A DNA stretch of 64,000 nt from JALZKA01 sp963715405 (GTDB lineage Bacteria; Actinomycetota; Thermoleophilia; Solirubrobacterales; 70-9). The first letter of the stretch is position 1. Every line of letters starts with the position of its first letter. The position numbers and the translations under genes were made by a program. The notes beneath the pieces were generated by a model. That model worked only from the letters and a program-made list of their open reading frames with translations, did not search any database and had not been told where the DNA came from. Location: the NCBI GenBank assembly GCA_963715405.1, contig OY970239.1, forward strand, positions 558,001 through 622,000. The letters run 5' to 3'. Positions 1-8,580 of this stretch are shown in pieces.

Positions 1-1
1 G

Positions 2-361
2 GATGCGTCCGACGTCGAGGCGCTTCTCAGAGAGGTGATCGAAGCGCCCGAAGACGTCGCTTACCTGCTGGTCGCGACCGGCGAAGACGGCCGAGTGGTC
101 GGCTTCGCGAACAACGCGTGGAAGTGGTCGAGCCTCAGGGGCAAGCGCATCGTCCTTCTCGACGACCTCTTCGTGCATCCCGACGCGCGCGGTGGGGGGC
201 ATGCGGACGCGCTAATCGAGGCGACCGCCGACGTCGCGCGTCGTCATGGCGCGCCCTCAATCCTGTGGTACACGGCGCACGACAACCACCGCGCTCAAGC
301 CGTCTACGACCGGGTCGGCGGCACCGCGGGCGACTACAAGGAGTACGAGCTCACGCTCTGA
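2..361 (+). CDS. GNAT-family N-acetyltransferase, 5' truncated
   Basis: This is the C-terminal part of a GCN5-related N-acetyltransferase, cut by the left window edge. The frame is open from base 2, so the GTG at 35 is not necessarily the start. The visible part contains strand beta-4 (ending VVGFAN), the acetyl-CoA-binding loop as DLFVHPDARGGGHADALIEA (a variant of the Q/RxxGxG/A motif) and the typical C-terminal stretch WYTAHDNHRAQAVYDRVGG. Members transfer an acetyl group from acetyl-CoA to a small-molecule or protein amine; the substrate cannot be told. The next gene is convergent and starts 19 bases after the stop. Confidence 0.85.
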   Translation, partial: DASDVEALLREVIEAPEDVAYLLVATGEDGRVVGFANNAWKWSSLRGKRIVLLDDLFVHPDARGGGHADALIEATADVARRHGAPSILWYTAHDNHRAQAVYDRVGGTAGDYKEYELTL

Positions 362-380
362 GGGCGCGACCGGCTCGCGT

Positions 381-1970
381 TTATCGGACGACCTCGAATT
401 GGCTCATGAGGCCGTGGTCCTCGTGGTCGAGCATGTGGCAGTGCATGACGTACTTGCCGAGATAGTCCGACATCTTCCCGGCGATATGAATGCTCTCGTT
501 TGGCAGCATGAAGAACGTCTCTTTGAACAGGCGCTCGGCGGGCGGGAGCGGGCTGTCGTTTCTCGCCAGGAGGTACCAGTCCGTGTGGTGGGGATGCATT
601 ATGTGGGCGACCGACGTGCCGTTCCTGATCCGCCAGACCACGACGGATCCTCGCTTCGGCTTTGTCTCGACATGGTTCGGGTCGAACGTCTTTGTATTGA
701 TCGTCCAGGGCGATCCGAGGAAGCCGCCTTGGACGTTCCAATAAAAGTCGGCCTGGCTATCGAAGGAAACACTCCGCGTCCAGGCGGGCAGCCGCGGCAG
801 GTCAAGGTCCAGCGGCTCGGCGGTGTCGTCTCGTGCCCGGTCGCTTGAAACGCGAAACTGCATCACGTCTCCCGGGTATGGGACCGCGCCGAGAGAGGTG
901 TTCCCATCTTCGCGTGGAACGCTCTCGAGCACCACGTTCTGACCTCGTGCCTCGGCGAAGTCGACGATGAGCTCCACCCGCTCGCCCGGTCCGATGAAGA
1001 TCCGGTTGCGCTCGATCGCCCGGGGCATGAAGCCGGACTCGGTCGCGATCTGGGCGACGGGCAAGCCGGTGGGGAAAGCGAGGTTGTAAGGGCGGAAGTT
1101 CGAGGCATTCAGGATCCGGAGGCGGTAGCGCTGGGCCGAGACGCGGTGGTAGGGCAGGATCGCGCCGTTCACCAAGACGTGCTTACCGGTCGCGCCGTCG
1201 TCAGGCGGCTCGAGCCTTCCGAACGGGTCGGTGAGCTGGTTCTGAGCGTTGAAGGAGCGGTCGGCAATCATCAGCGAAACGTCGCGCTCGCCTCGGGGGA
1301 GCGGCAGCGAGCGATCGATCTTGTCCTCGGTTATCCACATCCCGGCAAGGCCGCGCCAGACGTTCTCGCCGGTGCGCTCGAGGCGGTGGTCGTGGTACCA
1401 GTGCATTGCCGCGCGCTCCTCCGAACCGTCCTCGACGAAGTCGTGCTGGTACGTGCGCTTCTCGCCCGGCTTGATCAGAAGATCGTTGCCCGAGTCGCGA
1501 TCGGAAAGCCGGGGGGAGATGTCGCAGTAGAAGGAGCGGGGCTGCGATTCGGTGAGTCCGCCAGGCTGCCCGTCGTCTTCGGAGCGCGTATGGGCTCCGT
1601 GGAGGTGAACCGTCATCTCGCCCGCGCGCTTCGGCAAGAGGTGCTCGAACTTGACCCTGGTGGGCTGTCCCGAAGGGCGACGGATCGTGGGACCCGGGAA
1701 CGTTCCGCCGTAGGTCCACATCGTCGTTCTGCGGCCGGGAAGGACGGGGATTTCGGCCTGCCTGATCGGGATGGTGATATTCGGCGCCGTCAGCTCGCGC
1801 GGGATCGGCAGCCTGCGGGTGAACGGCTGAACCTCTCGCGCCATCGCGAGGTCGAGGGAGCCGCCGCCCGGGCGCAGCCACGCCGGCAAAGCCAGCGCGG
1901 CCGCGCCCGCCGCGGCTCCGGTTACGAACCGGCGACGGCGAAAACGTCGCTCGTCACCGGCGACGCTCAC
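381..1970 (-). CDS. Twin-arginine-exported multicopper oxidase (CotA/bilirubin oxidase-like)
   Basis: This 529-aa protein starts with a twin-arginine signal (RRRRFVTGAAAGAAALALPA, residues 11-30), so it should act outside the membrane after folding with copper. All four copper-ligand blocks are visible: VHLHG (121-125), MHWYHDH (189-195), HIMHPHH (456-462) and HCHMLDHEDHGLM (510-522). The HCH...H block resembles CotA, but the residue five after H516, where CotA has its axial methionine, is Leu521, with Met522 next to it. Members oxidise phenols, bilirubin or metal ions with reduction of O2 to water. The GTG start overlaps the end of the upstream cupredoxin gene by 4 bases, so the two are translationally coupled and probably work as one electron-transfer pair. 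Confidence 0.9.
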   Translation of the reverse strand: MSVAGDERRFRRRRFVTGAAAGAAALALPAWLRPGGGSLDLAMAREVQPFTRRLPIPRELTAPNITIPIRQAEIPVLPGRRTTMWTYGGTFPGPTIRRPSGQPTRVKFEHLLPKRAGEMTVHLHGAHTRSEDDGQPGGLTESQPRSFYCDISPRLSDRDSGNDLLIKPGEKRTYQHDFVEDGSEERAAMHWYHDHRLERTGENVWRGLAGMWITEDKIDRSLPLPRGERDVSLMIADRSFNAQNQLTDPFGRLEPPDDGATGKHVLVNGAILPYHRVSAQRYRLRILNASNFRPYNLAFPTGLPVAQIATESGFMPRAIERNRIFIGPGERVELIVDFAEARGQNVVLESVPREDGNTSLGAVPYPGDVMQFRVSSDRARDDTAEPLDLDLPRLPAWTRSVSFDSQADFYWNVQGGFLGSPWTINTKTFDPNHVETKPKRGSVVVWRIRNGTSVAHIMHPHHTDWYLLARNDSPLPPAERLFKETFFMLPNESIHIAGKMSDYLGKYVMHCHMLDHEDHGLMSQFEVVR

Positions 1971-2548
1971 GGTGCGCCGACGACCCTGATCGAGCCCCTC
2001 ATCGTGTCCGGGTGGATCACGCAGAAGTAGTAGAGGGTCGTTCCCGGCTCAGCGGTGACGGCACGCGTCTCCGACTCGCGCTTGATGTCGGTGAACCAGG
2101 TGTCGCCCTGCGTGTCGGACGTGAACGGCTTGTCCCAACCCGGAGCGCCGCGGTCAACTGAGCGTCTGCGAACGTTGAACGTCCTCGAGACGTTATGCGC
2201 CTCGCCCACCTGCTCGCACGTGTCAAACTCGAGGTTCGAGCAGCGCCGGTTCTCCCCGTTGGTTGTCGGCAGCGCTCCCTCATCCACAAGCGAGAAGGTG
2301 TGCGGGCCGATTTCCTGGGGCTCCGTCTGGTTCAGGATCCTGAGTCCCTGGCCGGCAAAGACCCGCTGCGGCCCCTCGAACTGGGGGGGCCCATCGGCGA
2401 AGACCATCTTGATGGTCTTGGCGGAGGGCGGCCCCTGCCGGTCGGAGTCGGCGGGCGCTGACGTGGTCTGGAGCGTGAGGCCGAGCACGGCCACCGCACC
2501 TGCCGAGAGCGTTCCCGCCCACAGCTTCTTCGAACGTTTTGCTTGCAA
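1967..2548 (-). CDS. Secreted cupredoxin-like blue copper protein
   Basis: This 193-aa protein has a TTG start with a good ribosome site (GGAGGG at 2555-2560) and a signal peptide (basic KRSKK, then a hydrophobic run ending near residue 30). It shows a type-1 copper pattern: an upstream His in IGPHTFSL and a C-terminal YYFCVIHPDTMRGSI block giving Cys, His and Met ligands. The fold is plastocyanin-like. It is cotranscribed with the multicopper oxidase, overlapping it by 4 bases, and the simplest inference is that it donates electrons to, or shares copper supply with, the oxidase. A purely structural role is possible. Confidence 0.78.
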   Translation of the reverse strand: MQAKRSKKLWAGTLSAGAVAVLGLTLQTTSAPADSDRQGPPSAKTIKMVFADGPPQFEGPQRVFAGQGLRILNQTEPQEIGPHTFSLVDEGALPTTNGENRRCSNLEFDTCEQVGEAHNVSRTFNVRRRSVDRGAPGWDKPFTSDTQGDTWFTDIKRESETRAVTAEPGTTLYYFCVIHPDTMRGSIRVVGAP

Positions 2549-2554
2549 TGTGTT

Positions 2555-2576
2555 CCCTCCTGCGCCGAAAGGCGCA
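2555..2576 (-). promoter_or_regulatory. Leader hairpin and Shine-Dalgarno of the cupredoxin-oxidase operon
   Basis: A perfect 6-bp stem (TGCGCC at 2561-2566, GGCGCA at 2571-2576, 4-nt loop) lies directly upstream of the GGAGGG ribosome site that serves the TTG start at 2548. Its position next to the ribosome site could tune translation. This is inference from position only. Confidence 0.4.
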
Positions 2577-2649
2577 ACTCGATTTCTTCGGCCGGCTGGT
2601 CCAGCGCGCCTGCGCCCCCTTCAACCTGCCTTGACCACCTGTTGCGATT

Positions 2650-3180
2650 TTACGCGCTCGGTCCGGCGTCGTCGCCGCTCGGAGGTGGAGACTGTCGTGG
2701 CACCAGGCCGAGGATGGGCGCGAGGGCCGCGCCGATCCCGGCACCGAGGGTGTTGGTGATCAGATCGGAGATGGAGAAGAACCGGTAGGCGCACGGGTAG
2801 AGCCCCCAGTTGCCCGTGAGCTGCGTGAGCTCGATCACTAGCGAAACTGCGGCGCCGATCGCCACCGTCGCGAGCAGGCCTCGCTTGAAGAGATGCCGCA
2901 CGAACAGGCCGAGCGGAATGAAGAGAAGGACGTTCAAGAAGAGGTCCTGGACGTCCCCGTTTCGCAGGACCGCCGACCACCCACCACCGGCTCGCTCGAG
3001 GCGCGCTTCTGAAATGACGTTCAGCGGGTTGAGACGAGCCTCGACCCCGAAGACTTGGCAGAAGTCAGGCGTGACCGGCCGCAGGGGCAAGACGACGGTG
3101 AAGAGCAAGCCCACTAGATACAGGCCGAAAAGCGAGGCGAGGAGTAGCTGGCCGGCGCTGAGCGGCCCGAGCCGGCTCAA
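2650..3180 (-). CDS. VanZ-like integral membrane protein
   Basis: This 176-aa protein has four predicted membrane helices and the VanZ-family signature: NVLLFIPLG in the middle, then VIELTQL and SDLITNTLGAGIGA near the C-terminus, with conserved Glu, Asp and Asn. VanZ itself gives low-level teicoplanin resistance, but most members have unknown roles in the envelope, so resistance should not be assumed. It overlaps the upstream phosphatase gene by 4 bases and is the second gene of that operon. Confidence 0.8.
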   Translation of the reverse strand: MSRLGPLSAGQLLLASLFGLYLVGLLFTVVLPLRPVTPDFCQVFGVEARLNPLNVISEARLERAGGGWSAVLRNGDVQDLFLNVLLFIPLGLFVRHLFKRGLLATVAIGAAVSLVIELTQLTGNWGLYPCAYRFFSISDLITNTLGAGIGAALAPILGLVPRQSPPPSGDDAGPSA

Positions 3181-4100
3181 GCCGCGTGCGAGGCGGCTGC
3201 CTCGAGTGCGGCGCCGTAGAGGATGTCGTGCTCCGACACCTCGATCTCCGTAAGGCCGAAGGCGCGCATCACCTGGATCAGGATCACGACCCCGGCGACG
3301 ATCGTGGGTGCGCGGCCGGGGTGGAGCCCCGTCACCTCGAGCCTCTCCTCGAGCGTCTTCGCGGCAAGCCGGGAGTGCATTCGCTGGATCGCCTCGAGCG
3401 AGAGGGTGAAACCGTGGACCGCCTCGGGGTCATACGGGTCGAGGCCCTGTTCGATCGCCGCCAGGGACGTCGGCGTGCCCGCAACGCCAATGCCCTTCCG
3501 GGCTCGTGCGAAGTCAGAGCCTTCGAGGACGCCGTCGATCAGCGAGCGCACGTCGTTCGCAAGCGTCTCGAGCTCTCCCTGCTCGGCAGGGTCGTGGGTG
3601 ATGTGGCGCTCGGTGTGGCGGACCGTGCCGGCGTCGAGCGAGGCGTGAAAGGACACGTCTGAGCCCGACCCCACGACCAGCTCGGTCGAGCCGCCGCCGA
3701 TGTCGATCACGAGCGTGTCTTCTGAGTGGCCGCGCCCGTAAACGGTGCCGAGATACGTGAGACGCGCCTCGTCGTCGCCCGAGAGGATGCGAGCGTCGAG
3801 CGCAAATCGCTCGCGGAGCTCCGCGATGAACGCGCCACCGTTCTCCGCGTCGCGGACAGCCGACGTTGCGATCGCCGTCGTCCGCTCGGCGGCGTGGGAC
3901 TCGATGAGCTCGAGGTACTCCGACACGGTCTCGCACACGTCCTCGATGGCCTCACCCGAGAGCTTCCGGGAGGTGTCTACCCCCCTGCCCAACCGGGTCA
4001 CGGTCGAGCGCCGCTCGAGTTCTGTGACCACGCTGCTCTCGATGTCGCAGACCAGGAGCCGGGTCGAGTTGGTGCCCATATCGACGACTGCCACCCGCAT
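3177..4100 (-). CDS. Exopolyphosphatase / pppGpp phosphohydrolase (Ppx/GppA family)
   Basis: This 307-aa protein has the ASKHA-type fold of Ppx/GppA enzymes. The first phosphate-binding loop is AVVDMGTNSTRLLV (residues 4-17) and the second is VIDIGGGSTELVVG near residue 135, both diagnostic. It is the short single-module type common in actinobacteria, without the HD domain of longer Ppx. Such proteins hydrolyse polyphosphate or pppGpp; which substrate dominates cannot be read from sequence. It is followed with a 4-base overlap by the VanZ-like gene, and the SixA-like phosphatase is divergent from it. Confidence 0.88.
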   Translation of the reverse strand: MRVAVVDMGTNSTRLLVCDIESSVVTELERRSTVTRLGRGVDTSRKLSGEAIEDVCETVSEYLELIESHAAERTTAIATSAVRDAENGGAFIAELRERFALDARILSGDDEARLTYLGTVYGRGHSEDTLVIDIGGGSTELVVGSGSDVSFHASLDAGTVRHTERHITHDPAEQGELETLANDVRSLIDGVLEGSDFARARKGIGVAGTPTSLAAIEQGLDPYDPEAVHGFTLSLEAIQRMHSRLAAKTLEERLEVTGLHPGRAPTIVAGVVILIQVMRAFGLTEIEVSEHDILYGAALEAAASHAA

Positions 4101-4267
4101 CGTTGGGAGCCTAGTAGCGCACCAGGGTGTCGCTCGTCAGACTGCCGCCTCATGGTCCAACCATCTTCTGACTACGAGACGATTCTTTATTCCGCGTTAT
4201 CGCGATCGACCGCGTCGGCAACAGGTCCACACCGGCCCGAAGAACCTTCGTCGCCGGTTAGCTCTCC

Positions 4268-4693
4268 GTGATCTGGTTCCTTCGCCACGGCGACGCCGAG
4301 GACGGCGACGATGATTTCGCGCGCGAGCTCACCGGGAAGGGCGAGCGCCAGTCCGCCGCCGCGGGTCAGGCACTCGCTGCGCTCGGCGTCGCGATCGACG
4401 CGTGCCTGACGAGCCCGCGCGTTCGGGCGCTCGAGTCGGCGCGGCTCGCGTGCGAACTGCTCGGGATCGAGCCCGAGACTGCCGACGAGCTGGCGGGCGG
4501 CGCGTTCGACCCCATGGCGCTCGCGGCCGGCCGGGGCGAGGTTCTGCTCGTCGGCCACGAGCCCGACTTCTCACGCGCCATTGGCGATCTCACCGGCGCC
4601 CGCGTCGAGATGAAGAAGGGCGGCCTCGCGGCAGTCGACGGTCGAGAGCTGGTCGCGCTCCTTAGGCCGGCCCATCTCAAGCGGATCGGCTGA
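4268..4693 (+). CDS. SixA-like histidine phosphatase
   Basis: This 141-aa protein belongs to the histidine phosphatase (phosphoglycerate mutase-like) superfamily. The catalytic RHG is in MIWFLRHGDAEDG at the N-terminus and the second catalytic His is in LLVGHEPDFSRAIGDL (residues 96-111). Length and motif layout match SixA, which removes phosphate from phosphohistidine in phosphorelay or PTS proteins. The GTG at 4268 places the RHG at the usual distance from the N-terminus. The 167 bases between this gene and the divergent Ppx gene should hold both promoters. Confidence 0.85.
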   Translation: MIWFLRHGDAEDGDDDFARELTGKGERQSAAAGQALAALGVAIDACLTSPRVRALESARLACELLGIEPETADELAGGAFDPMALAAGRGEVLLVGHEPDFSRAIGDLTGARVEMKKGGLAAVDGRELVALLRPAHLKRIG

Positions 4694-4772
4694 CGTTTGC
4701 CCGGGCTGGCACGGCGTCGTGCTGCGGTGTATTCTCGCGGCTCGCCGTGGCCGCACAATCGAGGGGAGCAGC

Positions 4773-5237
4773 ATGAGATCAACAAAGCTTTGGCTTTCGG
4801 TCTGCGCGATCGGGCTCACCGCAGCGCTTTTTGCAGGCTGTGGAGGTGACGACGACTCCGACACGACGGCTAGCGACACGAGCGCCGAGGAGACGACCGC
4901 CGCCGATACCACTTCCGCAGCGGAGACGGGTGATTCGGCGGCCTGCGTAGATGCCTGGAACGACCCCTCGAACGGGAGCAGTCAGGGCGCGCTGGAGGAT
5001 CTCTATCCAGACCCCGACTCGAGCGGCAACATCATCGCGGGCTTGGAGGACGGCACCTGCATAGTCGCTTCCTACACAGAGGGCGATTCCGACTACGTGG
5101 TCTTCAGCCAATCGGGAGACGCGTTCGAGGAGACGGGCGGCGGACCGGGCGAAGAGTTCGAGCAGTACCGCTCGTCGGTCGCACCCGTCGACGTCACGCT
5201 AGAAGCGGAAGGACAGGTCGCGCCGGTTTCGCCGTGA
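4773..5237 (+). CDS. Predicted lipoprotein of unknown function
   Basis: The start at 4773 is chosen because it has a GAGGGG ribosome site 6 bases upstream and gives a clean lipoprotein signal: MRSTKLWLSVCAIGLTAALF followed by the lipobox AGC. The mature 130-odd residues begin with a Thr/Ser/Asp-rich linker (about 35 aa) and then a small domain with two cysteines (ACVDAWND and DGTCIVAS) that could form a disulphide. I do not recognise the family. The protein should be anchored to the outer face of the membrane. Confidence 0.7.
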   Translation: MRSTKLWLSVCAIGLTAALFAGCGGDDDSDTTASDTSAEETTAADTTSAAETGDSAACVDAWNDPSNGSSQGALEDLYPDPDSSGNIIAGLEDGTCIVASYTEGDSDYVVFSQSGDAFEETGGGPGEEFEQYRSSVAPVDVTLEAEGQVAPVSP

Positions 5238-5270
5238 GGAAGCGGGCCGGCTTCAACGGCTACGGATTCC

Positions 5271-5816
5271 TCAGCTCGCGATCAGCTTGTCAAGGCGCTC
5301 ACGCCTCGGGTCTGCGGGGCTGAGCGCCTTTTCGAGCCAGCTCTCGACCTCGCCGAGGTCGAGCTCGTTCTCTGTCACCAGGATCTGCTCGATGTCGAGC
5401 CAGTCCTTGGGGCGGTCGAAGAGCACCTTGCAAATGAGCAGGTGCTCCGGCGAGAGAATCGGGATCCGTACGTCTCCGAATGGGACCCTGCGGACCTCAC
5501 GCTTCATGGCTGCGTGGATGGGGTCATTGGCGAAGAAGAGATCGACCGGATTCGGACCCCACCGCCAACGACTCTGGCCGTCTCTCGTCAGGCGCTCCGC
5601 GTCATCGGGGCGCTCAACTCCGAGCGGTTCGAGTGCCGCAAAGACGGCCTCGTGGTCCACAGGCGGTACAAACACGTTGATGTCGACATCCACCGTCGCC
5701 CTCGGTTCGGCGTAGTAAGCGAGGGCGAGTGCGCCCCCAAAGGCGTGATCGATCTTCGCCTGCGCGAGCGCTGCGTCGAGCGCGACGACTTTGACGTCCA
5801 GCAACGGTTCGCTCAC
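5271..5816 (-). CDS. Nucleotidyltransferase-like protein (AbiEii/MNT type), probable toxin half of a pair
   Basis: This 181-aa protein has the minimal nucleotidyltransferase pattern: FGGALALAYYAEPRATVDVDI, a GG helix followed by a DxD metal-binding pair (residues about 26-46), with a later LLICKVLFDRPKDWLDIEQI block typical of AbiEii-like and DUF6036 proteins. Such enzymes transfer NMP to tRNA or protein and are often toxins of type IV or type VII toxin-antitoxin pairs. It overlaps its upstream partner by 4 bases, the usual arrangement for such pairs. Toxin activity is inference from the arrangement. Confidence 0.7.
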   Translation of the reverse strand: MSEPLLDVKVVALDAALAQAKIDHAFGGALALAYYAEPRATVDVDINVFVPPVDHEAVFAALEPLGVERPDDAERLTRDGQSRWRWGPNPVDLFFANDPIHAAMKREVRRVPFGDVRIPILSPEHLLICKVLFDRPKDWLDIEQILVTENELDLGEVESWLEKALSPADPRRERLDKLIAS

Positions 5817-6304
5817 GACGCAGTGGTCCTGATTGGCGGATAATCAGGCAGGTCGGATCGCTTGGGGCGTGGCAGGCGATCGGTCAACACAAGAAGCTGC
5901 CGCAGTGCCTCACCCCGCTCTGCGAGCGACCGGCCGAGCCAGCCCGCGGCTGCGCGCTCGGAGTCGGTAGTGGGTGTTTCTTCGCGGCCGTCTCGCTGGC
6001 CGAGCTGGTCGCGAAGCAGCCGCTCGATCGCCGGACTGAGTCTCTCGCCATGCTCCAGCGCTCCGATGAGGCGCACAGCCGCGTCGTCCGCCGGAGGCCT
6101 CGGCACCGAAACGCCGGCTCGTCTGGCCGCCGCGACCAGCTCCGATCGCGTGATCACGCCAGATGACCGGACCAACGCTTGGTCGACCACTTCTGGCGTG
6201 AGGTGGGCGAATGACGCGAGGGTCCGACTCCGGGGCCCCTTCGGGGTCCATGCGGACTCACGGAACTCAAACCGATCCTTAGCTCGCGGGACTACGTAAG
6301 CCAT
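5813..6304 (-). CDS. Putative partner (antitoxin-like) of the nucleotidyltransferase
   Basis: This 163-aa protein starts at the ATG at 6304. A longer reading that starts at 6439 is false because its extra residues are the antisense of the initiator tRNA gene. The N-terminus is basic (YVVPRAKDRFEFRESAWTPKGPRSRTLASFAHLTPEVVDQAL) and a central part looks helical (TRSELVAAARRAGV), compatible with DNA binding. I do not recognise a named domain. It lies upstream of, and overlaps by 4 bases, the nucleotidyltransferase gene, and a short palindrome sits directly before its start. Confidence 0.6.
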   Translation of the reverse strand: MAYVVPRAKDRFEFRESAWTPKGPRSRTLASFAHLTPEVVDQALVRSSGVITRSELVAAARRAGVSVPRPPADDAAVRLIGALEHGERLSPAIERLLRDQLGQRDGREETPTTDSERAAAGWLGRSLAERGEALRQLLVLTDRLPRPKRSDLPDYPPIRTTAS

Positions 6305-6308
6305 AGTG

Positions 6309-6319
6309 GGTATTTTACC
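6309..6319. promoter_or_regulatory. Short palindrome at the start of the toxin-antitoxin-like operon
   Basis: GGTA and TACC arms around a TTT spacer lie 5 bases upstream of the ATG at 6304, where an autoregulatory antitoxin would bind. The site is short and its role is inferred. Confidence 0.35.
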
Positions 6320-6380
6320 AACTAGGCACAAACGCTGCACGAGACCGACCGTGTGTGGCTTGCTACCTTCTGAACCACGC

Positions 6381-6454
6381 CGCGGGGTGGAGCAGTCAGG
6401 TAGCTCGCCGGGCTCATAACCCGGAGGTCGCAGGTTCAAATCCTGCCCCCGCTA
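6381..6454 (+). tRNA. Initiator tRNA-fMet (CAT)
   Basis: This 74-nt gene lacks encoded CCA. The acceptor stem is CGCGGGG with CCCCGC, leaving C1 opposite T72 unpaired, and the anticodon stem carries three consecutive G-C pairs on each side of the CAT loop (anticodon 6415-6417). Both are hallmarks of bacterial initiator tRNA, and the sequence is close to that of E. coli tRNA-fMet. Bases 6413-6455, from the anticodon loop to one base past the 3' end, are repeated exactly four more times downstream, so this gene is the attachment site of an integrated array. Confidence 0.97.
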
Positions 6455-6537
6455 TCGGCAGAAGCCCGCTCCGAAAGCGGGCTTCTCTCGTTGGCGGGTG
6501 CAAAGCTGTGCCGGGCGGGCATCAATGGGGCATCAAT
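6413..6537 (+). mobile_element. Attachment site 1 (tRNA 3' end plus right arm repeats)
   Basis: This is the first of five copies of the 43-nt core (6413-6455). Two direct repeats GGGCATCAAT lie at 6517-6526 and 6528-6537, starting 104 nt after the core start. In tyrosine-recombinase att sites, short direct repeats at such a distance are arm-type integrase sites. Only the right arm is present here, as expected for the tRNA-proximal junction of an integrated element. Bases 6413-6542 are nearly identical to 8581-8711. Confidence 0.7.
6461..6485 (+). terminator. Terminator hairpin after tRNA-fMet
   Basis: GAAGCCCGCT (6461-6470) and AGCGGGCTTC (6476-6485) form a perfect 10-bp stem with a 5-nt loop, followed by TCTCGTT. 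It starts 7 bases after the tRNA and probably ends its transcript. Related hairpins follow cores 2, 3 and 5. Confidence 0.7.
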
Positions 6538-6776
6538 TCATTCCCGGTCTGCGTGCTAGTCGGCCTTGCATCCGCCGAGATCGTGTGGGAGCGGCGGCGG
6601 CGACGCAGGGCTCGAGCGTCGAGACGGAGCTCTCGCTGCCTTGAGGGAACGTCGGTCCCGACGGCGAAGCAGGCTATTGGCATCAGTCATCTATCGCCCA
6701 ACGCGGATTGGCCCTAGTAATCGCCGTCGCTCGTGGGAGCGACCGACCGGCTTGACACCGCAGGTAAGTTGAGCAT

Positions 6777-8353
6777 GTGCGTCGCTTCGTCTTTGCGCTT
6801 GCCCTGGCCACAGTAATCGTGGTGCCTGCTCAAGCCGCTGCAGCCACCTTCACCGTCAACTCCTTCCTGGACACCCAGAGCGACGGTGTCTGCGACACGG
6901 ACGCACAGTGCGAGACGCGGTGACAACCGCGGACGGCCAGGACACCATCCTGTTGCCGCCCGGGATTCACACCATCAGTCTCCCGGGCGCGGGCGAGGAC
7001 GCGAACGCCAGCGGCGACCTCGATGCCAACAGCGGCAATGATCCGCTTGCGATCCGCGGCAAGGGCTCCAACCCGTCCGCCGTGGTGATCGACGCGACCG
7101 GGCTCGGTGACCGGGTATTCGACCTGTCAGGCGACGGGGAGTTTTTGATCGCAAACCTCACCGTCACCGGGGGCAGCGCTGCCGACGGAGGCGCCATTCG
7201 CAACGCCGGGCCGGAGCTAACCCTCTCCGAGGTGGTGCTCGACGGAAACCAGGCGCCCTCCACCGGTGGCGCCGTCCTCAACGGCACAACCGCAACCTCC
7301 GGCTCGCGGATGACCATCCTGAACTCCGTGCTCACTGATAATCGGGCGCTAGCCGGCGACGGCGGCGCGATCCGCAACCAGGATGACGGCCGCCTGGTGA
7401 TTGTCGGCAGCACCCTCAGCGGCAACCAGGCGGAAGGCCTCAACGGAGACGGCGGCGCGATCTTCAACGAAGATCAGGCCAGCCTGGCGATCGCGACGAG
7501 CCGCCTCGAGCAGAACGAGGCGTTCGCCGACGATTTCGTCGGCGGCGGCGGCGCGATCTACACACAGAACGGCAGTAGCGCGACCGTCGCTGACAGCGTG
7601 ATCGTGGACAACCAATCCAGCAATGGGGGCGGCGGTGTGTACGCGAACAACGACACATCGCTGACCGTGGTCGACAGCGTGGTGAGTAACAACGCCGCGT
7701 TCGGTGTCGATAATCGAGGTGGCGGGGGGATCTTCGGCGGCAACGACTCCGTCGTAACCATCATGCGCTCGACGCTAAGCGGCAATTCCGCTGCTGTGGG
7801 CGGAGGCGGCGTCATGCGTCAGAACGACGGGGTGCTGGAGATCGTGAACAGCACCTTGAGCGGCAACAGCACTCCGCTCGGAGGGGGTGCGATCCACGCG
7901 GACAGCTCCACCTTCGGTTACACGCGCGTGGCTCACAGCACAATCACGCGCAACAGCGCGGGGACTGCGGGCGGTGGCATCTTCAACAGCACGGCGGCCG
8001 GCCTGTTCGAACCGCTGCTTGTCACCGGCACGATCGTCTCAGGCAACCGCGCTGCCGCCGCACCGCAGAACTGCGCCGAGGATGTCGCAGCCACGCCGCT
8101 GGTCTCGCGGGGCTTCAACCTCGATTCCGGCACTACGTGCGGGTTCGCCAGCCGAGGTGACATCACAGGACGCGCGCGCTTGGGACCGCTTGTCAACAAC
8201 GGCGGACCGACCAAGACCCACGCCCTCAAACGGGGCAGCGAGGCGATCGACCGCGGCAAGAACTCCACCTGTCCACCGACCGACCAGCGCGGCGTTCTCC
8301 GGCCGCAGGGAAGACGCTGTGACATCGGCGCATATGAACTGCGACAGAAGTAG
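6777..8353 (+). pseudogene. Secreted right-handed beta-helix protein (CSLREA type), frameshifted
   Basis: A GTG at 6777 opens a signal peptide (VRRFVFALALATVIVVPAQA) and the start of a CSLREA-type domain, but this frame ends at 6923. The rest, from about 6908 to 8353, continues in another frame as RDAVTTADGQDTILLPPG, where an intact protein should read straight through a C-x-LRDAV motif. One frameshift at about 6900-6912 therefore interrupts the gene. The body has many beta-helix turns of the type STLSGNSA and ends in the GAYEL motif of choice-of-anchor Q domains. Intact relatives are secreted surface proteins of unknown ligand. An error of one sequence position could also explain the break. 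Confidence 0.75.
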
Positions 8354-8580
8354 GAGGCCAGGGGCCACGCCGTACGACACAACCACCGTCGGCCCCGGCT
8401 CAGCCGTGGGACTGAACCGGGGTTCTACGCATCGTTCAATGGGTCCAGAACATCCCGTCGAGGGACAGGTCGAGGTACCGGCGTGGTCCCGAACTGAGCG
8501 AAGCTCAGCTGATCTCGCACCACCTCGCCCTCGCCCTGCTTGAGCGCGCCGTAACGACCGGGAGAACTCCGTGAAGGCTT

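Larger units (their letters stand above)
6413..8580 (+). mobile_element. Segment 1 of the tRNA-fMet array
   Basis: This 2.2-kb stretch lies between core copies 1 and 2. Its left end has the arm repeats; at its right end I find no matching arm repeats and none of the terminal hairpins seen in segments 2 and 3. It carries one frameshifted beta-helix gene. Between the tRNA and that gene (6455-6776) there is only the terminator and the arms, and 8354-8580 has no gene that I can support. Confidence 0.5.

Noticed and set aside
6305..6439. N-terminal extension of the antitoxin-like gene (MNLRPPGYEP...)
   Set aside because: It is the antisense of the initiator tRNA gene; the same false peptide appears at 8425-8607 opposite core 2.
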